A DNA stretch of 6,613 nucleotides from Acidobacteriaceae bacterium (lineage in GTDB: Bacteria > Acidobacteriota > Terriglobia > Terriglobales > Acidobacteriaceae): NCBI GenBank assembly GCA_003132825.1, contig PKYX01000347.1:1-6613 (forward strand), given 5' to 3'. The position numbers and the translations under genes were made by a program. Within the stretch, counting starts at the first letter, position 1, and each line of letters starts with the position of its first letter. The notes under the pieces were generated by a model. That model saw nothing but the letters and a program-made list of their open reading frames with translations, did no database searches and was not told where the DNA came from. This document shows, piece by piece, positions 1-6,613 of this stretch.

Positions 1-3000
1 TCACAGCTAGCTGAATCAATCTCGGATCTTGCGCACGGCTTACCTGTCCAAAGGAACTTCCATCGCTGATGTTTCCATCGGGATTAAAGAATTGTGTGTG
101 GTTGAATACGTTGAAAGTTTCGGCACGAAACTCAAGTTTCATGCTCTCTCGCACCGCCACGAGTTTGTGAACAGCCAAGTCCAGATTAGTCGTGCCTGGG
201 CCGCAGCATATGGTGCGCGGCGCGTTGCCGATCTGGCCTAGGGCAGCATCGACGAAGGACGAGGGATCGAAGTAGTAGCCACCGGACCCTTCTGGATCGA
301 GGCGCCGCAAGGGCGTGATCTGGTTTGGCTCGCCCGGTGTTTCGTAGTCCAAGCTGCTCATTAGCTCCCGATCGGCGCTTGACGTCAAGCGAATCGGAAA
401 GCCCGATTGAAGCGTGAAAATGTTGCTGAGGGCCCATCCATTGGCTAAGTGTCGGGTCCAATTCGAGATTCGCCATTCGGGAACCTGCCAGTACCCACTG
501 ACCACTAGCCGGTGACGCGCGTCGAACAGGGAAAGGGACCGCGAGCTTTGCGGGTCGATCGGATTCACGGAGTTTTCGAAACTGGAAGCATTGTCGATCG
601 ACTTGCTCCAGGTGTAGGAAACCAGAAACTGAAGTCCGTGCGACAAATGCTGATTCACGAGAGTCTGGAAAGAGTTGTAGGACGAGTTGGCAACTGGCAT
701 CTCTCCGAAGATGCTTCCGAACACCGGTATCCCGTCCGGCGGACAACCGGCACCCGTGGTGGGTTCGCAGAGCGGGGAAGAGTATTTGCGAAGTCCAACG
801 AGCGTGATCGGATTAGCATTGGGACCCGTTACGGTCGGTACAGAACCGTAGGGCAAGTGCAGGGTGACGCCCGGAGGAATGGCACCGGCGGGAATGAAGT
901 AGGCACTGTCAGCTCCGAATGGCCCGCAAGACAATCCTGGGATTTGATTCAGATCGAGACACGTTTGTGGAGTCCCGAAATTCTGGTCCAAGCTGGCCAG
1001 GAGTCGGTGTCCCTGAGAACCGACATATCCAAACTGCCAGAGCGTGTCTCGTGCCAGCTCGCGTTGTACGGTTACGTGATAATGGACAGAATACTGATTG
1101 CGCAAGGTGTCCGGGAAATTTCCGTATAGAGTGATGGGACGAAAAACAGCGAAATCAACCGGTGAGCCTGGTTTTGGATCTAGGAATCCGTGGAATGGAT
1201 TGGGCGTTATGGAGCCGTCCTGGCCTAGAAACGGTGTATTCAGGAAAACGTTGCTTATAGAAGTGCTGCCACCGAACGGTGGCTGAGCAGTAAAATTTTC
1301 TCCGAGCAGCAGTTCCTCGTTGCTGTCGTAGAACATCCCCCATCCTAGACGCACGCTGGACTTGCCCTGCCCACCCGAAAGCTTGGCTAACCAGCCTGTT
1401 GGCCAGTCCGGGGACCAAGCCAAGCCCAACCGCGGAGCAAAAGCCCGCAGGTAGTTGTTCGTAAGTCCCGCAGGCACTCCCGCATCTCCCGGAAAAACCA
1501 TGCCTAGCGGGAATACGGAGCGGCCGGGTCCTTGCGGGGAGCAGTCGCTGCTGCCGAGAGAACCGAGCAGTGGATCCGACGAACTCAAGACGCAAGGGTA
1601 AATTCTTGTGGCTTGTCCAGGGCGAAAGGCCTGAATACGGTGTCCGGCATCGGCCTGAGGCGTGTTCCATTCCCACCGGAGTCCATAACTGAGTGCAATG
1701 TTGGGCCTCAGTTTCCAGCCGTCTTGGGCAAAAAGATCAAACTGCGTAGCTCGGACGTCTACCGAGTTAGCTGAGCCCTGCGAGTAAGTCTCTGGGAGAC
1801 CAAGGAGATAGTTGGGTATCAGGCTGCTGAAACCGACGTCGTTGGGACCGCCCCCAGTGAATAAGAACCCGCCACTTACGTCATAAACGTACAATTGATC
1901 CAAGCGCTGGTTGCGGCTGTCGGCTCCGAACTTCAAGGTATGCTTGCCCACTATTCGGGTGTATGTGTCCAATCCTTGATAAATGTTTCCTGTTTGGGAA
2001 AAGTTTCCCCCTTCGTTGTTGCCAAAAGCAAAGCCACCCGCAAGAGACACAAAGGGGACGCCCTCGTAATTGGCTCCGTACCCAGGCGTAATCCCAAAAC
2101 TTGGGTTTGCCGGATCGGCAAAGCACTCGGTTGTTGGGACAACAACACACGAATCTTGCACCAGATTGGTCCGTGCCGGAGATAGTAGCTTGCCCTGCCC
2201 CTCCCGGTAATAGACCAACCGGGCCTCGTTAATGGCACTCGCCGTGATCGTCCAGACATGAGACAGGTTGAGTTGCTGAAACCGACCCCGAGTTACATTG
2301 CCAAATCCCGGCAGGTTTGCTCCGCTCGCCACGAAACTAGAGAATGGCTCGTCGTCAAAGGCGTCCGAGCCGTAATAATAGAGACTGAGTTGCTGCTGAC
2401 TCGTGAGGTTATGATCCAAGCGGAATGTCACCTGGTCCTGGCGGACTTTCGCAATGGGTGCAGAGCGGAATGTATCGCTTCCCGTATTTGCCCGGGGAAC
2501 AAACTGGTTCAGCAGATCGACAGCTGTTGGATCAAAGCACTCCGACGGAATTCTGTTGCCCGGGAAAATAGCCGCATAGGGCGAACCGGTGACAATCGGG
2601 GCGCCCCCACGTGCCTGAACAGCCGCTGCGCATCCGCTCCGGGTCGTTAGGGCTTGAGCGACAGTGGCACTGTCGAGCGTGCCGGAAAATGCCGGACCGG
2701 CAGAAAAATCCCCTGTGCGCTCCTGCAACGTCGGCACGATCACGGAATCGGAAGTGATACCCTGACGCACTCGTCGGCCTTCATAAGAAGAAAAAAAGAA
2801 AGTCTTGTCGCGCCGTAACGGGCCGCCGAGGGTGCCGCCGAACTCGTTTTGTTTGAAATCCGGCGTTGCCGGGTCGAAGTAGCCTCTCGAGTTCAGTATG
2901 TTGTTCCGCAGAAACTCATACACGCTGCCGTGAAAGGTAGCGGCTCCGGACTTAGTTATCACGTCCAGCACCGACCCGGAGTTTCGGCCCCAGGCTGCAT

Positions 3001-3727
3001 CGTAGTTGTGGGAGATGACGCGAAACTCGCTGATGGAATCCGGTGATGGCTGGATGGAAGGAGAATTCAACATCTGGTCGTCAGCGTTTCCACCGTTCAC
3101 ATTGGAATTGTTCGAGCGAGAACGGCCGCCGTTGACGGAAACGACTCCCGGATTGTCATTGCCAAGAAAGAGCTCCGCGCCCAGTGTGCCTTGTACCCCC
3201 GGCTGCAACTGGAGCAGATCAAACGTATCGCGAGATTTGAGGGGAAGTTGACTAACATAGAGCTCGCCCATTACCACACCCAGTTGAGCGTTCTCAGCTT
3301 CGATCACTGTGGCATTCCGGGTGTCAAGCGAGCCCGCAGAGCCTTGCTTTCGTGAAAGAACCACATCAAGATTTACTACTTCCCCGATGCTGGCACGAAC
3401 ACCGCTCGCTTCAAAGGGCAAGAAATCGTCAGCCTCTACCTGCAGGTGATAGGTACCGATTGGCAAGGAAGCAAACTCGAACTCGCCCGCGTCGTCCGTG
3501 GTTTCGGCGCGCATGAAGGACGTATCCTGGGCAGTGATAATTAAAAATGCACTAACCACTGGCTTGTGGGAGGCGTCCGTAACTTTGCCTCGTACTTCGG
3601 TAGAATTTTGCCCGACGCAGGGGCAGCAAGCCATGCACAAAACGCGACGGCGTTCGTTACCCTCCGGTGGAACCGTTTCATTCTTCTCAAACCTTCCCCG
3701 GTCGCCCGATCTTTTCCGATCCTCCAT
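1..3727 (-). CDS. TonB-dependent receptor with N-terminal carboxypeptidase regulatory-like domain (Oar-like), C-terminal end off the window
   Basis: Predicted outer-membrane beta-barrel that imports a substrate using TonB energy; the substrate is unknown. The frame is open for 1242 codons, from an in-frame stop at 3734-3736 to the left edge. Counting from the ATG at 3727, a carboxypeptidase regulatory-like (beta-sandwich) domain starts near residue 42 (STEVRGKVTDA) and runs to about 125. A plug domain follows at about 160-270, with LPLKSRDTFDLLQLQPGV and the family hallmark DVITKSGAATFHGSVYEFLRN around residue 257. The rest, about 300-1242, is barrel. The last visible residues, DPRLIQLAV, match the usual C-terminal strand of acidobacterial receptors, so only a few codons should be missing. 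The length fits the family. The first ~40 residues are hydrophilic and Arg/Glu-rich, then Cys-rich, with no signal peptide. A good one lies out of frame with its ATG at 3681, so the real gene probably starts there and carries a frameshift. The ATG at 3727 has no clear ribosome binding site. Family assignment is very secure; the start is not. Confidence 0.93.
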   Translation of the reverse strand, partial: MEDRKRSGDRGRFEKNETVPPEGNERRRVLCMACCPCVGQNSTEVRGKVTDASHKPVVSAFLIITAQDTSFMRAETTDDAGEFEFASLPIGTYHLQVEADDFLPFEASGVRASIGEVVNLDVVLSRKQGSAGSLDTRNATVIEAENAQLGVVMGELYVSQLPLKSRDTFDLLQLQPGVQGTLGAELFLGNDNPGVVSVNGGRSRSNNSNVNGGNADDQMLNSPSIQPSPDSISEFRVISHNYDAAWGRNSGSVLDVITKSGAATFHGSVYEFLRNNILNSRGYFDPATPDFKQNEFGGTLGGPLRRDKTFFFSSYEGRRVRQGITSDSVIVPTLQERTGDFSAGPAFSGTLDSATVAQALTTRSGCAAAVQARGGAPIVTGSPYAAIFPGNRIPSECFDPTAVDLLNQFVPRANTGSDTFRSAPIAKVRQDQVTFRLDHNLTSQQQLSLYYYGSDAFDDEPFSSFVASGANLPGFGNVTRGRFQQLNLSHVWTITASAINEARLVYYREGQGKLLSPARTNLVQDSCVVVPTTECFADPANPSFGITPGYGANYEGVPFVSLAGGFAFGNNEGGNFSQTGNIYQGLDTYTRIVGKHTLKFGADSRNQRLDQLYVYDVSGGFLFTGGGPNDVGFSSLIPNYLLGLPETYSQGSANSVDVRATQFDLFAQDGWKLRPNIALSYGLRWEWNTPQADAGHRIQAFRPGQATRIYPCVLSSSDPLLGSLGSSDCSPQGPGRSVFPLGMVFPGDAGVPAGLTNNYLRAFAPRLGLAWSPDWPTGWLAKLSGGQGKSSVRLGWGMFYDSNEELLLGENFTAQPPFGGSTSISNVFLNTPFLGQDGSITPNPFHGFLDPKPGSPVDFAVFRPITLYGNFPDTLRNQYSVHYHVTVQRELARDTLWQFGYVGSQGHRLLASLDQNFGTPQTCLDLNQIPGLSCGPFGADSAYFIPAGAIPPGVTLHLPYGSVPTVTGPNANPITLVGLRKYSSPLCEPTTGAGCPPDGIPVFGSIFGEMPVANSSYNSFQTLVNQHLSHGLQFLVSYTWSKSIDNASSFENSVNPIDPQSSRSLSLFDARHRLVVSGYWQVPEWRISNWTRHLANGWALSNIFTLQSGFPIRLTSSADRELMSSLDYETPGEPNQITPLRRLDPEGSGGYYFDPSSFVDAALGQIGNAPRTICCGPGTTNLDLAVHKLVAVRESMKLEFRAETFNVFNHTQFFNPDGNISDGSSFGQVSRAQDPRLIQLAV
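3541..3681 (-). other. Out-of-frame signal peptide reading frame belonging to the receptor gene
   Basis: A 46-codon minus-strand frame begins at the ATG 3681-3679 and ends at a TAA at 3543-3541. Its first 24 residues form a classic Sec signal peptide: a basic n-region MKRFHRR, a hydrophobic stretch VTNAVAFCAWLAAPA, and a small-residue cleavage region ending ASG. The following residues, KILPKYEAK, are unlike the family. The receptor body frame reads GQNSTEVRGKVTDA at the same place, which is what normally follows the cleavage site. Adding one G in the GGG of the minus strand (3611-3613) fuses the two halves seamlessly. This segment is therefore best read as the true 5' end of the receptor gene rather than a separate small protein. 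The frame relation is seen directly; the cause (sequencing error, inactivating deletion or recoding) is unknown. Confidence 0.75.
3608..3625 (-). other. Probable single-base frameshift site at the signal peptide / mature receptor junction
   Basis: Within this stretch the signal-peptide frame must pass into the receptor frame, a shift of -1 as read on the minus strand. Two short G/C runs offer places for a lost base: GGG at 3611-3613, giving a junction ASG-QNSTEV, and CCCC at 3620-3623, giving LAAPCVGQNSTEV. No canonical X-XXY-YYZ slippery heptamer is visible in the upstream frame (codons GGC AAA ATT), which argues against ordinary programmed -1 frameshifting. The runs are too short for classic phase variation. 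Confidence 0.6.
3692..3697 (-). promoter_or_regulatory. Candidate ribosome binding site for the receptor start at 3681
   Basis: The minus strand reads GGAAGG ten bases upstream of the ATG at 3681, a little further than ideal but a good anti-16S match. A second purine stretch, GAGAAGA, abuts the ATG. The alternative ATG at 3727 has only a weak AGAAG upstream. This favours translation starting in the signal-peptide frame. Confidence 0.45.
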
Positions 3728-3827
3728 GAACTTCTAGATTCCAGGCGTTACTCTGCTCCTCAATCGTTCCTAGTCCATCTTCGATACATAGATCACGCTT
3801 GCCGCAATTCAAAACCGAGCCAACTGC

Positions 3828-3846
3828 TGAGCAAGTAGTGTGCTCA
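3828..3846. repeat. Short inverted repeat, 6-bp arms with 7-base spacer
   Basis: TGAGCA (3828-3833) and TGCTCA (3841-3846) are perfect reverse complements separated by AGTAGTG. The dyad lies about 100 to 150 bases upstream of the receptor start and could be an operator or weak hairpin. Six-base arms occur by chance at this scale, so function is not established. Confidence 0.3.
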
Positions 3847-4099
3847 CTGTGCCCCCTTTTTCTTCCGATGCGTTCAAGAAAAGGTTCACGATAAGCTTCA
3901 TAGAGTGTCTTTCCCAATTTGACCGTACTCTTGCCTAGAACGCCGCCATAGTTACGAAGGGATGGGTGCGCCGATGCGAGTCAGAACCCAGGGCAGAATT
4001 GCCGGTCTTGAGTAAACATTAGCCAACCTTAATTAACCACGGTTCTCGCAAAGCACAACGAGGAACAGAGCACATCTGCGCCGCCGTGGAAGATGAATC

Positions 4100-4113
4100 T
4101 GCGAATTTTCGCA
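4100..4113. repeat. Dyad TGCGAA-TT-TTCGCA upstream of the DUF1800 gene
   Basis: TGCGAA at 4100-4105 and TTCGCA at 4108-4113 are perfect reverse complements with a two-base spacer. The position, about 90 bases before the preferred start at 4205, suits a regulator-binding site for the DUF1800/DUF1501 operon. No regulator gene is present in the window to pair with it, so the role is a guess. Confidence 0.35.
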
Positions 4114-4193
4114 ACTATCCTCCGAGTGAGGGTTTATGTAAGTTAATATGCCCAGACTGGCCCCTTGTTTGCGGCGTCGGCTTCCGGTAGTGC

Positions 4194-4198
4194 GGAAG
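4194..4198 (+). promoter_or_regulatory. Ribosome binding site supporting the GTG start at 4205
   Basis: GGAAG lies six bases upstream of GTG 4205. This is better placed than anything before the ATG at 4148, which follows an in-frame TAA (4139-4141) by two codons, or the ATG at 4229, which has no clear Shine-Dalgarno sequence. Confidence 0.5.
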
Positions 4199-4204
4199 TC
4201 TCTT

Positions 4205-6352
4205 GTGCACGATTCGCGGCTCTCCCGCATGCGAATTGCCTTTCTATCCCTGCTCGCCACAGTCATTTGGGCCAGTGGATGTTCCAGCTACACAGCCGGC
4301 AACTCCGGGGAAAATAATCCTCCACAACCATCCGTCACCGTCAGCGGCGCCAGCCAGGTGCGATTGGGAAGCACAACCACTTTCTCCGCAACCGTTGCCA
4401 ATCTCACTGGCACAGCCGTAACGTGGCAGGTCAACACCGTCGCCGGCGGCGCCAGCAGCGTGGGCACCATCACAAGCGCCGGCGTGTACACGCCTCCCGC
4501 AGTCCTCCCCACCACGAATCCTGTCACCATTACGGCCGTGAGTGTCGCCTCCCCGTCAACCTCCGGTTCGGTCCAGCTCAACGTTTTCAATCCCATTCCC
4601 GTCGTCGCCTCGGCGACGGCAACGCTTGCGTCCGGCACAAATTATTTCCTCGATGTGATTGGCACGAGCTTTGTCGAAGGCGCCCAGATCCAGGTTGGCA
4701 GCATGGATGCAACCACCACGTTCGTCTCCTCCACTGAGTTGCAGGCCACGGTCACTATCCCCGCCGGCACTTCTTCGCTGAGCGTTGAAGTTCAGAATCC
4801 CAATCCCGGCAGCGCATCCTCAAACACAGCGAACGCCTCCATCTATCTCGCCTCGGCCACAGCGGCGGCGCGGCTGCTCGACCAGGCCACTTTTGGTCCC
4901 ACGCTCGCCGACATTCAGAATGTGCGAAACATCGGCATCGACGCCTACATTACCAGCCAGTTCAACACGCCCGACACGCCGCTCCCCAATATCCCGTCGC
5001 CTCTTCCCGCAATCTGTCTGTCTGCAAACACGCCCACCGTCTGCGAAGAATCCGAGTGGTGGCAAACTGCGCTCACCGGCAACGACCAGTTGCGCCAGCG
5101 CGTTGCCTTCGCCCTCAGCGAGATCTTCGTCATCTCCAGCGACACTGACAACGCCACCACCATCACCTACTACCACAACACGCTGGCGCAGGATGGTTTC
5201 ACCAACTTCTCCACGATCATGAACGATGTCACGCTCTCACCAGGCATGGGCGCGTATCTCAATTTGCTCGACAGCGCCAAGGCTCCCGCCGGCCAGATCG
5301 CCAATGAGAATTATGCCCGCGAACTGATGCAGTTATTCACCATCGGCCTCAACGAGCTGAATCCGGATGGAACGCTGCAGCTCGATGGCAATGGCAATCC
5401 AATACCCACTTACACTGAGGCGCAGGTGCAAGCTTTCGCCCGAGCCTATACCGGATGGACCTATGCCACCTCCAGCGGCGGATCCCCAACCACCTTCCCC
5501 AACAAGACGCCGAATTACTTTGCGCCGATGGCCGCGGTCGAGTCCGAACACGATACCACTTCAAAGACCATCCTCAACGGCACCGTGCTTCCCGCCGGCC
5601 AAACCGCCGAAGAGGACCTCGACGGCGCGCTCTCCAATATCTTCAACCACCCGAATGTAGGCCCCTTCGTCTGCAGGCAGTTGATCCAGCATCTCGTCAA
5701 GAGCAACCCGAGCCCGGCCTATGTTTCCCGCATCGCCGCCGTCTTTGCCAACAACGGCAGCGGCGTCCGAGGCGATATGCAAGCCGTCATCCGAGCCATT
5801 CTCGAAGACGAAGAAGCCCGCGCGGGAGACACCAACCCCCTCGACGACGGCGGCCACCTGCGCGAACCGATCCTCTGGATTACCAACTTTCTTCGTGCCG
5901 TCGGCTTCACCAACACTGACCCCAACAGCTCGTATTACTCCTTGTCTAACTACTCCAACAATCTGAATGAGCGGCCCTATCGCTCCGGCAGCGTCTTTAA
6001 CTTCTTCCCACCAAGCTATGTCATCCCCCAGACAACGCTCAGTGGTCCCGAGTTCGATCTCGAAAACACGGCCTCGGCCATCCTGCGCCTGTCGTTGGCG
6101 AATACCATGGTCTTCGACAAAATCACCGGCTTCAATGTAGACCTCAGCGCCACCAGCACACTTGGCCAAATCGCCGCCGTAAGTCCAGCGAATCTCGTTG
6201 ATAGGCTCGGGCTCATGTTCATGCATGGCCAGATGCCCGCAGACATGCGTACCCAGATCCTTAGCACCATCAACGGACTCAGCACTGCAGAGCAAGTGCG
6301 CGTAGCGGTCTACCTCGTCGTCACGTCTTCGCAGTACAAAATCATGCACTAG
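4205..6352 (+). CDS. DUF1800 domain-containing predicted lipoprotein with N-terminal Ig-like and IPT/TIG-like domains
   Basis: Secreted or envelope-anchored protein of the DUF1800 family, whose biochemical role is not established. The open frame reaches back to ATG 4148. I prefer GTG 4205 (715 residues) because of its GGAAG and because it puts a short basic n-region before the signal peptide; ATG 4229 is also possible. In residues counted from 4148, the lipoprotein signal is MRIAFLSLLATVIWASG followed by Cys45 (codon 4280), then a Ser/Gly/Asn/Pro linker. An Ig-like beta-sandwich spans about 60-146 (VTWQV, GTITSAGVYTPP) and an IPT/TIG-like domain about 148-233 (IGTSFVEGAQIQVG). DUF1800 spans about 238-731: AARLLDQATFGPT near 240, LRQRVAFALSEIFV, NYAREL at 388-393 followed by MQLFTIG, YTGWT at 434-438, HD at 468-469 and the FNHPNVGPFVCRQLIQHLV block. 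It ends at TAG 6350-6352. The DUF1501 gene follows after 48 bases, the usual partner in the same operon. The domain is secure; start and lipidation are inferred, since Ala rather than Leu sits at -3 of the lipobox. Confidence 0.92.
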   Translation: MHDSRLSRMRIAFLSLLATVIWASGCSSYTAGNSGENNPPQPSVTVSGASQVRLGSTTTFSATVANLTGTAVTWQVNTVAGGASSVGTITSAGVYTPPAVLPTTNPVTITAVSVASPSTSGSVQLNVFNPIPVVASATATLASGTNYFLDVIGTSFVEGAQIQVGSMDATTTFVSSTELQATVTIPAGTSSLSVEVQNPNPGSASSNTANASIYLASATAAARLLDQATFGPTLADIQNVRNIGIDAYITSQFNTPDTPLPNIPSPLPAICLSANTPTVCEESEWWQTALTGNDQLRQRVAFALSEIFVISSDTDNATTITYYHNTLAQDGFTNFSTIMNDVTLSPGMGAYLNLLDSAKAPAGQIANENYARELMQLFTIGLNELNPDGTLQLDGNGNPIPTYTEAQVQAFARAYTGWTYATSSGGSPTTFPNKTPNYFAPMAAVESEHDTTSKTILNGTVLPAGQTAEEDLDGALSNIFNHPNVGPFVCRQLIQHLVKSNPSPAYVSRIAAVFANNGSGVRGDMQAVIRAILEDEEARAGDTNPLDDGGHLREPILWITNFLRAVGFTNTDPNSSYYSLSNYSNNLNERPYRSGSVFNFFPPSYVIPQTTLSGPEFDLENTASAILRLSLANTMVFDKITGFNVDLSATSTLGQIAAVSPANLVDRLGLMFMHGQMPADMRTQILSTINGLSTAEQVRVAVYLVVTSSQYKIMH

Positions 6353-6387
6353 AACCAGCGGGCAATGCGTACCTGATTGATTTGTCC

Positions 6388-6395
6388 AAGGGAGA
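6388..6395 (+). promoter_or_regulatory. Strong ribosome binding site for the DUF1501 gene
   Basis: AAGGGAGA lies five bases upstream of the ATG at 6401, a near-consensus Shine-Dalgarno at good spacing. It fixes the start of the downstream gene. No terminator-like hairpin is seen between it and the DUF1800 stop, consistent with read-through transcription. Confidence 0.8.
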
Positions 6396-6400
6396 TTGCA

Positions 6401-6613
6401 ATGAGAGCCAACCGAAGAAGTTTCATCAAGTACGCGAGCCTCGCTGCCGCCGGCAACGCCCTGGGCCTGCGCCCCTTTGGCGCGCTCAATGCTCTCGCGC
6501 AGAGTTCGTCCGATTACAAGGCGCTCGTCTGCGTCTTCCTCTTCGGCGGCAACGACGCCAACAATATGCTCATCCCCACCGACACTGCCGGCTATGCGAA
6601 TTACCTGAAGTAC
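6401..6613 (+). CDS. DUF1501 domain-containing protein, Tat-exported, N-terminal 71 residues only
   Basis: Start of a DUF1501 family protein, a group placed in the alkaline phosphatase/sulfatase-like superfamily and regularly encoded beside DUF1800. Exact activity is unknown. The visible 71 codons begin with a clear twin-arginine signal, NRRSFIKYASLAAAG, with the hydrophobic region continuing to LNALAQ near residues 30-35, a plausible cleavage site. The mature part opens with YKALVCVFLFGGNDANNMLIP (residues about 40-60), the family's N-terminal hallmark strand and GGND loop. The gene runs off the right edge; full-length members are several hundred residues long. It sits 48 bases after the DUF1800 stop on the same strand with a strong ribosome binding site, so the two are very likely one operon. 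The Tat signal suggests the protein folds, perhaps with a cofactor or metal, before export. Confidence 0.92.
   Translation, partial: MRANRRSFIKYASLAAAGNALGLRPFGALNALAQSSSDYKALVCVFLFGGNDANNMLIPTDTAGYANYLKY

Larger units (their letters stand above)
3728..4204. other. Divergent intergenic region, no gene recognised
   Basis: About 480 bases separate the minus-strand receptor from the plus-strand DUF1800 gene, so both promoters should lie here. I found no pair of -35/-10 hexamers good enough to call on either strand. TTGACC at 3919-3924 and TTGAGT at 4008-4013 resemble -35 boxes but lack a matching -10 at suitable spacing. Small frames, such as a 76-codon minus-strand one ending at 3687, have a non-ATG start, no ribosome binding site and no recognisable composition. 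Visible structure is limited to two dyads (3828-3846 and 4100-4113), a C5T5 tract at 3852-3861 and the palindrome TTAATTAA at 4029-4036. Confidence 0.6.

Noticed and set aside
2785..2800. A-rich homopolymer in the receptor as a second frameshift
   Set aside because: Codons on both sides keep the same phase (DKTFFFSSYEGRR reads through it), so the frame is intact here.
29..3838. Several plus-strand frames of 62 to 205 codons across the receptor region
   Set aside because: They are antisense to a continuous, clearly family-like minus-strand receptor frame and their translations have no recognisable protein character.
3828..3861. Dyad followed by a C5T5 tract as a rho-independent terminator on the plus strand
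   Set aside because: The stem is only six base pairs, the T-run starts eleven bases after the stem and no plus-strand gene lies upstream that would need it.
3687..3917. A 76-codon minus-strand frame ending just upstream of the receptor ATG at 3681, as a possible leader peptide
   Set aside because: Its start is a TTG without a ribosome binding site, the sequence resembles no known leader, and the frame is probably open by chance.
3919..3952. TTGACC plus TAGAAC or CATAGT as a sigma-70 promoter
   Set aside because: The spacings are about 11 and 22 bases, outside the usual 16-18, and the -10 matches are poor.
5561..6349. A 262-codon minus-strand frame inside the DUF1800 gene
   Set aside because: It is antisense to conserved DUF1800 coding sequence and its composition is that expected of a shadow frame in GC-rich DNA.

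Overview
The window looks like chromosomal DNA of an Acidobacteriota-type bacterium. The evidence is a very long TonB-dependent receptor of the carboxypeptidase-regulatory-domain (Oar-like) kind that dominates acidobacterial outer membranes, beside a DUF1800/DUF1501 gene pair that is common in Acidobacteria and Planctomycetes. The taxonomic call is inference from family knowledge, not from a marker gene.

Layout: (1) From position 1 to 3727 on the minus strand there is one continuous reading frame of 1242 codons. It encodes an outer-membrane TonB-dependent receptor and runs off the left edge, probably only a few codons before its stop. I read its codons from end to end and saw no internal stop or frame break in the body. 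The N-terminus is odd. The frame encoding the body has no usable signal peptide, whereas a textbook one lies in another minus-strand frame (ATG at 3681) and would join the mature protein if one base were added near 3611-3613. (2) From 3728 to about 4204 lies a divergent intergenic region with no convincing gene. It holds two small dyad symmetries. (3) From about 4205 to 6352 on the plus strand lies a complete predicted lipoprotein with two Ig-like/TIG-type domains followed by a DUF1800 domain. (4) After a 48-base gap, from 6401 to the right edge on the plus strand, lies the first 71 codons of a DUF1501 protein with a twin-arginine signal and a strong ribosome binding site.

How they may work together: the DUF1800 and DUF1501 genes are almost certainly co-transcribed and both products leave the cytoplasm, one by the Sec/lipoprotein route and the other by the Tat route. 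The divergent receptor would sit in the outer membrane. A shared role in handling an extracellular substrate is possible but is only inferred from adjacency. I do not see a defence system, mobile element, CRISPR array or RNA gene here. The most notable signal is the out-of-frame signal peptide of the receptor.
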